From JAPLDA01 sp043783155 (lineage in GTDB: Bacteria > Bacteroidota > Bacteroidia > AKYH767-A > 2013-40CM-41-45), in the NCBI GenBank assembly GCA_043783155.1, contig JAYVZS010000039.1, positions 1-36,791 on the forward strand: DNA of 36,791 nucleotides. Reading direction: 5' to 3'. Under the pieces are notes generated by a model. The model did not search any database, was not told the origin of the DNA, and worked only from the letters and a program-made list of their open reading frames with translations. This document shows, in pieces, positions 30,578 to 36,791 of the stretch (positions are counted from its first letter, which is position 1; each line of letters starts with the position of its first letter). Position numbers and translations under genes: made by a program.

Positions 30578-32158
30578 TTAAATTTTATACTTTGAAATTA
30601 ATTCCTTCGCGGTCTTCTCAAGAACAGAAGTAACTGCATCATCAATCTGTCCTTTCTTCAAGGTATCGAGTGTCGCTTTTTGTTGTACTTCAAGTAAGTT
30701 AAGGTATTCCGCTTCAAACTCTTTTACTCTCTTCACAGGAACATCTTTCAACAATCCTTTTGTTCCGAGATAGATGATGGCCACCTGGTGCTCAACACGC
30801 ATCGGTGAGTATTGTAATTGTTTCAGGATTTCCACGTTACGTGATCCTTTGTCGAGAACAGCTTTGGTTGATGCGTCAAGATCGGAACCGAATTTTGAAA
30901 ACGCTTCCAGTTCGCGGTATTGCGCCTGGTCAAGTTTTAATGTTCCGGCAACTTTTTTCATGGATTTAATCTGCGCATTACCACCGACACGCGATACGGA
31001 AATACCTACGTTGATCGCAGGACGTACACCGGAGTTGAAGAGATTCGCCTCAAGGAAAATCTGTCCGTCGGTAATGGAAATTACGTTCGTTGGAATGTAT
31101 GCGGAAACGTCACCGGCCTGTGTTTCAATAATCGGAAGAGCCGTTAACGATCCACCGCCTTTTACAAGGTGTTTGATCGTATCAGGAAGATCATTCATGT
31201 CTTTCGCAATCTCATCAGAGTTGATCACTTTCGCTGCACGCTCGAGCAAACGAGAGTGAAGATAAAATACATCACCCGGATATGCTTCCCGTCCCGGAGG
31301 TCTCCTAAGCAAAAGAGAAACTTCGCGGTAGGCAACAGCCTGTTTAGATAAATCATCGTACACAATTAATGCAGGACGACCTGTGTCACGGAAAAATTCT
31401 CCGATCGCGGCACCGGCCATCGGCGCGAAGAACTGCATTGGCGCTGGATCAGAAGCAGTCGCAGAAACAATTACGGTGTACGGCATTGCTCCGTTTTCAG
31501 TCAGTGTTTTTACAATCTGAGCAACGGTTGATCCTTTTTGTCCAATGGCAACATAAATACAAAATACCGGTTTACCGGCTTCGTAAAATTCTTTTTGATT
31601 GATGATGGTGTCGATACAAACCGCACTCTTTCCTGTTTGACGATCACCGATTACCAATTCCCGCTGACCACGTCCAATCGGGATCATCGCGTCAATCGCT
31701 TTGATACCGGTTTGCAATGGTTCTGTTACCGGTTGACGGAAAAGTACTCCCGGAGCTTTACGTTCAATCGGCATTTCGTATGTTTCACCAGTGATCGGAC
31801 CTTTGCCGTCAATCGGTTTTCCGAGTGTGTCGACAACACGACCAAGCATTCCTTCTCCTACGTGAATGGAACCGATTTTACCGGTACGTTTTACAACATC
31901 CCCTTCTTTGATATCGTTTGATGAACCGAGCAATACGGCTCCTACGTTGTCTTCTTCGAGGTTGAGGACGATTCCGCGTAAACCGGTTTCGAATTCGATC
32001 AACTCACCGGCCTGAACTTTTGTCAAGCCATAGATGCGTGCAATACCGTCACCGACCTGCAACACGGTTCCTACTTCTTCGAGTTCAGTTTCTGTTTTGA
32101 AGCCCGCGAGTTGCTGACGCAAAATCGCTGATACTTCATCTGGTCTAACTTCTGCCAT
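30578..32158 (-). CDS. atpA: ATP synthase F1 alpha subunit
   Basis: 526 residues; non-catalytic nucleotide-binding subunit of F1. Walker A GDRQTGKS at 171-178, preceded by IPIGRGQRELVIGDRQ, the region LLLRRPPGREAYPGDVFYLHSRLLERAA, and the signature SVSRVGGNAQIKSMKK with its catalytically relevant Arg. Length and domain order are normal. Separated from atpH by an inserted four-helix-bundle gene. Confidence 0.98.
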   Translation of the reverse strand: MAEVRPDEVSAILRQQLAGFKTETELEEVGTVLQVGDGIARIYGLTKVQAGELIEFETGLRGIVLNLEEDNVGAVLLGSSNDIKEGDVVKRTGKIGSIHVGEGMLGRVVDTLGKPIDGKGPITGETYEMPIERKAPGVLFRQPVTEPLQTGIKAIDAMIPIGRGQRELVIGDRQTGKSAVCIDTIINQKEFYEAGKPVFCIYVAIGQKGSTVAQIVKTLTENGAMPYTVIVSATASDPAPMQFFAPMAGAAIGEFFRDTGRPALIVYDDLSKQAVAYREVSLLLRRPPGREAYPGDVFYLHSRLLERAAKVINSDEIAKDMNDLPDTIKHLVKGGGSLTALPIIETQAGDVSAYIPTNVISITDGQIFLEANLFNSGVRPAINVGISVSRVGGNAQIKSMKKVAGTLKLDQAQYRELEAFSKFGSDLDASTKAVLDKGSRNVEILKQLQYSPMRVEHQVAIIYLGTKGLLKDVPVKRVKEFEAEYLNLLEVQQKATLDTLKKGQIDDAVTSVLEKTAKELISKYKI

Positions 32159-32192
32159 TGTATGATGTATTTAATTTTAGTTCTAAAATATT

Positions 32193-32238
32193 AAGTTGGC
32201 AAAGGGCAATTTGCAGTTTGCAAAAATGCCGGTTGTCA
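32193..32238. repeat. GTTGGCA / TTTGCAG repeat, downstream flank of the inserted gene
   Basis: aagttggcaaagggcaattt, gcagtttgcaaaaatgccgg, ttgtcaa. It lies between the atpA start and the stop of the four-helix-bundle gene. Confidence 0.6.
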
Positions 32239-32239
32239 A

Positions 32240-32614
32240 TTACTTTCCTTTCGATTGGTATTTGTCAGGGTTTTCAATCATGTGATTTAATAATCTTCCA
32301 ACTTCTTCTGACTTTTCATTAAGCGTTTTAAACGTTGTTTCGTTAATGTACTTGCATGCAAGAGAGAAATCGAGCCATACCTGCGTTTCTGTATTTTCCA
32401 TGTCGGCATCACTTGCTTTACTTACAAAGTGTGCCGGGTATATTCTTTTCCGGTATCCTTCACCTAAATTCGAACAAACTGACCTTGATGATCTTCTTAT
32501 CTGAGACGTTAGTCCGTATTTTTCTTCGTCAGGAAACTTTTTTGAGAGGTGATAAATTTCCATTGAAAGCTCAAATGCTTTTTTGAAAACTGTCAAGTCT
32601 CTATATGTTCCCAT
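32240..32614 (-). CDS. four-helix-bundle protein (S23 / 23S rRNA intervening-sequence type)
   Basis: 124 residues. The N-terminal signature YRDLTVFKKAFELSMEIYHLSKKFPDEEKYGLTSQIRRSSRSVCSNLGEGYRK is diagnostic of the S23 (IVP) family, first found encoded in intervening sequences of 23S rRNA genes and related in fold to Avd of diversity-generating retroelements. Members form pentameric helical bundles; their function is largely unknown. It lies inside the ATP-synthase operon, same direction, with the GTTGGCA-type repeat on both sides (32193-32238, 32622-32678), as though inserted between atpH and atpA. It ends in KYQSKGK. A separate role in ATP synthase is not suggested. Confidence 0.88.
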   Translation of the reverse strand: MGTYRDLTVFKKAFELSMEIYHLSKKFPDEEKYGLTSQIRRSSRSVCSNLGEGYRKRIYPAHFVSKASDADMENTETQVWLDFSLACKYINETTFKTLNEKSEEVGRLLNHMIENPDKYQSKGK

Positions 32615-32621
32615 TCATTCT

Positions 32622-32678
32622 TAGTTTGCAACAGCAAATTGGAGTTTCATTTTTTACCAACTGCCATTTGCCAACTCT
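32622..32678. repeat. TTTGCAA / GTTGGCA repeat, upstream flank of the inserted gene
   Basis: agtttgcaacagcaaattgg agttt, then accaactgccatttgccaac. The two parts are complementary in part (TTGG..CCAA), opposite in order to 32193-32238. Confidence 0.55.
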
Positions 32679-32684
32679 TTCTTT

Positions 32685-33242
32685 CTAATTCTTCCTCACG
32701 TACGGATTGCTCGCAAACTCTTTCGTTAATTTCCGAAGTTCGCTGGCAATGCTTGCATCATATTGCTGATCACCCATTCTGAGTATAAATCCGCCAATGA
32801 TATTTTTATCAACTTTTTCAATCAACTCTATTTCTGATTTCACACTATTTTTTACAATGCGATTGACTTCAGCTCTTAATTTATCATCCAAACCAACGGC
32901 CGACGTGATGACAGCCGTTTGAATTCCTTTGAATTTTTTAAACTGGGTGATAAATTCTTTTGCAATTCCTTCGAGGTATGGTTCGCGGCCTTTGCGTGTG
33001 ATGATATCGAAGAAAGCAATCGAGAGTTTATTCATCTTTCCTTCGAACACTTTTGTGAGGATGCTTAATTTTTTATCGGCATGAATAATCGGGTTCGCAA
33101 GCAGCAACGACAAGTCACGATTCTGCTCGCAGACAGCCACGAATAATTTCATGTCGGCCCCGACAGCATCAATGACACCGGTTTCGCGGCTTAAATCGAT
33201 TAATGATTTTGCGTACCTTTTTGCAACTTTTGTTTCGATCAT
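32685..33242 (-). CDS. atpH: ATP synthase F1 delta subunit
   Basis: 185 residues; peripheral-stalk subunit linking F1 to the b subunit. N-terminal MIETKVAKRYAKSLIDLSRETG and the C-terminal domain IELIEKVDKNIIGGFILRMGDQQYDASIASELRKLTKE (with the conserved D..I.GG) fit family. Normal length. Between atpF and the inserted gene. Confidence 0.95.
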   Translation of the reverse strand: MIETKVAKRYAKSLIDLSRETGVIDAVGADMKLFVAVCEQNRDLSLLLANPIIHADKKLSILTKVFEGKMNKLSIAFFDIITRKGREPYLEGIAKEFITQFKKFKGIQTAVITSAVGLDDKLRAEVNRIVKNSVKSEIELIEKVDKNIIGGFILRMGDQQYDASIASELRKLTKEFASNPYVRKN

Positions 33243-33268
33243 ATCTCAATTTCGGATTTCAGATTTTA

Positions 33269-33297
33269 AATTGCGAATTAATCCCCAATTCGCAATT
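33269..33297. repeat. perfect 11-base hairpin between atpF and atpH
   Basis: AATTGCGAATT (33269-33279), loop AATCCCC, AATTCGCAATT (33287-33297). No mismatch. No T-run follows on the minus strand, so it is not a terminator; it may be an mRNA stabiliser or processing site. Confidence 0.75.
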
Positions 33298-33317
33298 CTT
33301 CATTCCCGGAGGATATT

Positions 33318-33812
33318 TTAATTCAAACTAATGTCTTTAATCAAATTCTCCATGAGCGCTTTCTGCTTCTCATCATTACTCAGTTCCTGTCGGAGAATTT
33401 TTTCAGCGATTTCGATACTCATTTTTGCCACCTGGTTTTTCAACTCGTTGATGGCCGCCATCTTCTCATTGTTAATCGCATCACGTGCAGATGCCATGAT
33501 CTTATTGGCTTCCGACTGAGCTTTTCCTTTTGCTTCAGAAATTATTGAGTCTTTTGTATCACGAGCTTCTTTTAGCATTTTATCGCGTTCGCCGCGAGCT
33601 TCGTTCAGCAAACGTTCGTTGTCTGATTTCAGCGCAGCCATTTCTTCTTTGGCTTTGCGTGCTGTGTTCAGCGCTTCTGTAATATTCTGCTCACGCTCGT
33701 TGAGCGATTTCATGATCGGCTTCCATGCATACTTCTTCAGCAGAAAAAGTACGATGCTGAATGAAACAAGCATCCAGAATAACAATCCAATGTCAGGTGT
33801 TACTAATTTCAT
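33318..33812 (-). CDS. atpF: ATP synthase Fo b subunit
   Basis: 164 residues. One N-terminal transmembrane helix (IGLLFWMLVSFSIVLFLLKKYAW, about 8-30), then a long alanine- and lysine-rich helix (KPIMKSLNEREQNITEALNTARKAKEEM .. NELKNQVAKMSIEIAEKILR) to the C-terminus. The dimeric stalk of the stator. Normal length. Confidence 0.95.
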   Translation of the reverse strand: MKLVTPDIGLLFWMLVSFSIVLFLLKKYAWKPIMKSLNEREQNITEALNTARKAKEEMAALKSDNERLLNEARGERDKMLKEARDTKDSIISEAKGKAQSEANKIMASARDAINNEKMAAINELKNQVAKMSIEIAEKILRQELSNDEKQKALMENLIKDISLN

Positions 33813-33834
33813 GATGTTAGTTTTAAATATTTTA

Positions 33835-33889
33835 GAATTGGCAATTTACAGTCAGCATAAACTGCAGACTGCAAATTGCGAACTGCAAC
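33835..33889. repeat. TTGGCAATTT / TTTGCAGT repeat, atpE-atpF gap
   Basis: ttggcaatttacagtcagca, taaactgcagactgcaaatt, gcgaactgcaact. Same family as the copies in other atp gaps. Confidence 0.6.
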
Positions 33890-33896
33890 TTATTAG

Positions 33897-34148
33897 TTAC
33901 GAAGCGAGACCAACGATAAAGGCCAAAGCCACCGCTGCAAGAGCAACTCCTTCTACAAGAGCCGCGGCAACGAACATATTGGCAACGAGGTCACCTTTCA
34001 TTTCCGGCTGACGAGCCATTGATTCAAGAGCGCTTCCTCCGATGTTTCCGATTCCGATTCCTGCACCAACAGCCGCTAAACCTGCACCGATTACTGCTCC
34101 TGCTTTTGCAATAGCTACATCTGCTAATAAAATTGATAATGAAGTCAT
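33897..34148 (-). CDS. atpE: ATP synthase Fo c subunit
   Basis: 83 residues, two helices, glycine-rich first helix GAVIGAGLAAVGAGIGIGNIGG, polar loop with ARQPE and ion-binding E66 in AAALVEGVAL. The Na+ ligands known from Ilyobacter (Gln in helix 1, Ser next to the Glu) are absent (G after E66), so it is predicted to carry H+. The ring rotates with atpG. Confidence 0.96.
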   Translation of the reverse strand: MTSLSILLADVAIAKAGAVIGAGLAAVGAGIGIGNIGGSALESMARQPEMKGDLVANMFVAAALVEGVALAAVALAFIVGLAS

Positions 34149-34183
34149 AGATTTATTTTTTAAGAGTTATGTGTTATGATTTA

Positions 34184-35272
34184 TTAATGATGTTCGTTTT
34201 CCACTAATGCCATTCCGAAATAGATAGCTGATAAAAATGTAAATACAAATGCCTGTAAAAATCCGACAAGCAATTCAAGCATGTTGATGAAGATGGTGAA
34301 GGCAACGGATGGAATCGCTGTTCCTAAACCCGCGCCGGATGAATTCGCGCCGGCCACAAATATCAAACAGAAGAAAACCAGGATTACAATGTGACCTGCC
34401 ATGATGTTTGCAAAAAGTCGAACAACCAATACAAACGGTTTCAGGAAGATTCCGATAAACTCAAGCAATGAGATTACCGGTAATACGTAAAGGGGAACTC
34501 CCGGCATGGCAAAAATATGTCGCCAGTAATTTTTATTCGAATTGATAAGCGTGATGATCAGTGTGAAGGTCGCTAACACCAGTGGCACAGCGATGTTACC
34601 GGTTACGTTTGCTCCTCCCGGGAAAATCGGAATCAAACCAAGTAAATTATTCACCCAGATGAAAAAGAAAATGGTGAGCAGGTATGGCATAAAACGCGCA
34701 TAATGTTTTTCTCCTATCGCAGCTTTCGCGATGTCATCTCTCACAAAAAGAATAATCGGCTCGATAGCACTTTGCAATCCTGTCGGTGCCTGGTCTTTGT
34801 TTCGGGTGTATGCTTTGGCTACTGAAATGAAAACAAGAAGGAGAATAGCCGCAGCGATAAAGAGAGCGAATACATTTTTGGTAATCGAAAAATCATAGAT
34901 AGAAGCACCGTCTTCCGAAATAATTTTTCCTTCTTCTAATTTATATCCATTATAAGAAGCTTTTCCGTGTTCAAAATGGCTGGAAGAAAAAACACTGAAT
35001 CCTTTTTGTTTGTTATAAATGATGATCGGTAATGGAATTGAGGTTGGATCTGCTTCGCTTCCGTAAATGTGCCACTCATGAGAGTCACTGATGTGATCGA
35101 TGACTAATTTGCCAGGATTAAATTTTCCTTCCGTTTCTTTCGCTTCTTTCGAAACAGAATCAACTACAGCCGCTTCCTCCGCGAATGCAAAAGATTGAAT
35201 AGCCAGGAAAAAGATTGTGGCGAAGAGAGCTTTATAAGTATTTGATATTGCGTGCTTAAGAATGCGTTGCAT
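34184..35272 (-). CDS. atpB: ATP synthase Fo a subunit with N-terminal extracytoplasmic domain
   Basis: 362 residues. The essential proton-channel Arg is in KPFVLVVRLFANIMAGH, with the second half-channel helix LELLVGFLQAFVFTFLSAIY. Uncommon relative to E. coli, but usual in Bacteroidota, is an N-terminal extension: a signal-peptide-like segment (HAISNTYKALFATIFFLAIQSFAFA) and about 100 residues (EAAVVDSVSKEAKETEGKFN .. LEEGKIISEDGASIYDFSIT) before the first core helix. This domain would face the periplasm. A -7 element 33 bases upstream may give it a secondary promoter. Confidence 0.96.
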   Translation of the reverse strand: MQRILKHAISNTYKALFATIFFLAIQSFAFAEEAAVVDSVSKEAKETEGKFNPGKLVIDHISDSHEWHIYGSEADPTSIPLPIIIYNKQKGFSVFSSSHFEHGKASYNGYKLEEGKIISEDGASIYDFSITKNVFALFIAAAILLLVFISVAKAYTRNKDQAPTGLQSAIEPIILFVRDDIAKAAIGEKHYARFMPYLLTIFFFIWVNNLLGLIPIFPGGANVTGNIAVPLVLATFTLIITLINSNKNYWRHIFAMPGVPLYVLPVISLLEFIGIFLKPFVLVVRLFANIMAGHIVILVFFCLIFVAGANSSGAGLGTAIPSVAFTIFINMLELLVGFLQAFVFTFLSAIYFGMALVENEHH

Positions 35273-35304
35273 CTGCTTACTGAGTCGTTTTTTAAAAGAG
35301 GGTG

Positions 35305-35312
35305 CAAAAATA
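35305..35312 (-). promoter_or_regulatory. possible internal promoter before atpB
   Basis: TATTTTTG on the minus strand, 33 bases before the atpB ATG, followed by CACC. No -33 TTTG within 17-23 bases. The 126-base gap between this gene and the previous one would be long inside an operon, which makes a secondary start possible. Confidence 0.35.
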
Positions 35313-35398
35313 GAATTTTAATCTTTATTTAAAAACGCTGTTTCATTTTTGTTTACAGAATATTTAAACAATTGATCATCCTCTTTAAAGAGCGGTTT

Positions 35399-35833
35399 TT
35401 AGGGATTTTTTTGAATTTCGTTTTCCGTTGCTTCAGCAGACTTGCTTTTGAAATGGGAATAGACCATCGATACTTCAAAAACAGTTATTAAAGCATAAAC
35501 AGCAAAGAAGTTACTGATAAAAGCGGCGGCCCTGTCGGGTTTTAGCATTCCATACACGATCATGACGACGAGGTAAAGTAAAAATTTCATGACAGTCGCC
35601 ATCATGAAATAACGGATGATACTTGTTCCGCTTTTGGCGGCGCTTCGCAACATTCCTAAATGAAACGTCGTTGTCACAATAAAAAAGAAGATAACCAGGT
35701 ATGAAGGATGTGGATATTGAAATTTCGCCGGGAGATCGCCGCTCACAAATAAGAGAGCGGCATAAATAAGAACAGAATATATTGAAAGTCTGATCAAAAA
35801 AATTACGAAATTTTTATTCACGGATTTTTTCAT
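35399..35833 (-). CDS. four-helix membrane protein in the atp operon
   Basis: 144 residues with four likely membrane segments (IFLIRLSIYSVLIYAALLFV, YLVIFFFIVTTTFHLG, FMMATVMKFLLYLVVMIVYG, FISNFFAVYALITVFEVSMVYSH) and a polar C-terminal tail (KSKSAEATENEIQKNP). No motif is recognised. Position between atpZ and atpB matches the AtpI slot of other bacteria, and an assembly role in c-ring insertion is an inference. Family name not known to me with certainty. Confidence 0.7.
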   Translation of the reverse strand: MKKSVNKNFVIFLIRLSIYSVLIYAALLFVSGDLPAKFQYPHPSYLVIFFFIVTTTFHLGMLRSAAKSGTSIIRYFMMATVMKFLLYLVVMIVYGMLKPDRAAAFISNFFAVYALITVFEVSMVYSHFKSKSAEATENEIQKNP

Positions 35834-35927
35834 CGCAGGTGCGAAAGTAAAATTAATGCACTTGAAAAGAAATTATTTTTGGGAGAATGAAAAACAATCG
35901 GGGTTTTTCATCACAAGCATGCGATGG

Positions 35928-36143
35928 CTACCGTTTTTTGATAAAATCTTTGATGATAAAATACATGGCCAAAAAAACCGAAACCAAAGCGAGAGAAGCG
36001 GTAAAAACCGGCGTTTTCATCTGGTAATGTTTGTCTAACCAGATACCCCCGTAACATCCTGCGAAAATGATTGCTCCCATTTGGAAAACCATAGCAGAAT
36101 ATTTCGCATACGTATTAAGCGGATTTTTCTTTGTTGAGGACAT
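35928..36143 (-). CDS. atpZ: AtpZ/AtpI-type small membrane protein
   Basis: 71 residues; two transmembrane helices (SAMVFQMGAIIFAGCYGGIWL and FTASLALVSVFLAMYFIIKDF) around a short loop DKHYQMKTP. GGIWLDK..  is the family signature. It is thought to form a Mg2+/Ca2+ channel or to help assemble the c-ring. Overlaps the end of bactofilin by 29 bases, so translation is coupled. Confidence 0.85.
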   Translation of the reverse strand: MSSTKKNPLNTYAKYSAMVFQMGAIIFAGCYGGIWLDKHYQMKTPVFTASLALVSVFLAMYFIIKDFIKKR

Positions 36144-36552
36144 TCACAGTAGTCTCACCTTGTTTAATGTCTTTGATTACAGGGCCCATGTTGCATGAAC
36201 CGGTAAATGTTGCTCCGACTTCCACAACTAATTTTCCTGTTAAGATGTCTCCGATAATCTTTGAAGTCGATTTCAGAAAAAGTAATTCCGAAACAGTCGT
36301 CTTTCCTTTGATGGTTCCCGAAACATCAGCATTCTGCCCGTTTACATCTCCTTCAATAATTCCGGTTGTGCCAATTACTACTTTCGCCTTCGAATTAACT
36401 GAACCATAAACTGTTCCGTCGATACGGATATCGCCATTCGAACGAACGTCACCTTCTATTACTGTTCCTGCTCCAATAAGGTTGATAGAAGAAGATGTTC
36501 CGTCAGGTCCTTTATTTATTACCGGGTTGTTTTTTTCGCTTTTGTTAAACAT
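36115..36552 (-). CDS. bactofilin (polymer-forming cytoskeletal protein)
   Basis: 145 residues. The middle is the bactofilin beta-helix, with short repeats each containing GxVxG.V..: INLIGAGTVIEGDVRSNGDI RIDGTVYGSV, then KVVIGTTGIIEGDVNGQNADVSGTIKG, then KIIGDILTGKLVVEVGATFTGSC. The disordered ends (MFNKSEKNNPVINKGPDGTS and TVNVLNKEKSA) are as in other bactofilins. They form filaments at the membrane used for cell shape. First gene of the ATP synthase operon; a consensus promoter stands 58 bases upstream. Confidence 0.93.
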   Translation of the reverse strand: MFNKSEKNNPVINKGPDGTSSSINLIGAGTVIEGDVRSNGDIRIDGTVYGSVNSKAKVVIGTTGIIEGDVNGQNADVSGTIKGKTTVSELLFLKSTSKIIGDILTGKLVVEVGATFTGSCNMGPVIKDIKQGETTVNVLNKEKSA

Positions 36553-36610
36553 GATCTTGAATTTTTGGATGATACTATCTCTTAATGCCCTCTTATTTTT
36601 TTAAGGAAGG

Positions 36611-36639
36611 CAAATATATAACTTTTTTGATGTGAGCAA
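36611..36639 (-). promoter_or_regulatory. main promoter of the bactofilin-atp operon
   Basis: TTG (36637-36639), 18-base spacer and TATATTTG (36611-36618), followed by CC, read on the minus strand. Spacing and both boxes fit the phylum consensus. 58 bases before the bactofilin ATG. The strand direction agrees with all downstream atp genes. Confidence 0.7.
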
Positions 36640-36791
36640 GTGTTTTTGTAAGGGATTTTGGTGAAAGGTGGGGGTGATTAGGTGACGAGCTAACTAAGAA
36701 GCTGTCTAAATTTGATTTAAGCAAAATGATATGCTCGCTGATTCGTATAAATTTTTACAAATTTATAGATCTGTCATCTGTGTTTATCTGC

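Noticed and set aside
29621..36552. atpD and atpC
   Set aside because: No beta or epsilon subunit frame occurs in the operon or elsewhere in the window; they must be at another locus.

Overview
The window is chromosomal DNA of a Bacteroidota member. The evidence is three proteins or more ending in a type IX secretion (T9SS, type A) sorting domain, -7 elements of the Bacteroidota form TAnnTTTG, a TonB-dependent receptor with a carboxypeptidase-regulatory N-terminal domain, AtpB with a long extracytoplasmic N-terminus, and an atpBEFHAG cluster without atpD/atpC. No rRNA, tRNA, CRISPR array, transposase or phage gene was seen. The order or genus cannot be fixed from the sequence.

Layout. 1-3718 (minus): truncated aminotransferase, acyl-CoA thioesterase, Kup potassium transporter. 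3719-6533: mnmG (plus), bracketed by one near-perfect and two perfect parS sites (ParB-binding palindromes) and followed by a 790-base gene-poor AT-rich stretch; this looks like a centromere-type region near the replication origin. 6534-8180: small membrane protein, polytopic membrane protein and YbeY. 8268-12040: RsbW-like ATPase overlapping a 1115-residue DUF4175-type coiled-coil membrane protein. 12257-16586: rRNA-type methyltransferase and two secreted T9SS proteins (a beta-propeller-like protein and a seven-repeat DFDPG protein). 16587-17146: gene remnant and inverted-repeat elements. 17147-20203 (minus): a phosphorelay of response regulator, hybrid kinase, Hpt protein and a receiver fused to a membrane helix. 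20403-21470: pdxA. 21516-27344 (minus): two paralogous T9SS alpha/beta-hydrolase-like proteins and a TonB-dependent receptor. 27613-29460: small unknown protein, 2Fe-2S thioredoxin-like ferredoxin, MarC. 29621-36552 (minus): bactofilin - atpZ - 4-TM protein - atpB - E - F - H - (four-helix-bundle protein) - A - G, one transcription direction with a consensus promoter at 36611-36639 and an intrinsic terminator at 29560-29591. 36553-36791 holds only the leader and promoter of this operon and uninformative upstream sequence.

How the parts work together. The last 7 kb encode Fo and most of F1 of the ATP synthase with its assembly factors; the beta and epsilon subunits must be elsewhere. The four signalling genes can form a closed His-Asp-His-Asp relay, but none has a DNA-binding output. 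The T9SS proteins and TonB receptor are envelope or secreted proteins.

The most unusual theme is the density of short dispersed repeats: many intergenic gaps carry a degenerate palindrome or short-period repeat of at least five sequence families, and in two genes (methyltransferase, T9SS propeller) the same type of repeat appears inside the reading frame without breaking it. A four-helix-bundle (S23/IVP-type) gene bracketed by such repeats sits between atpH and atpA.
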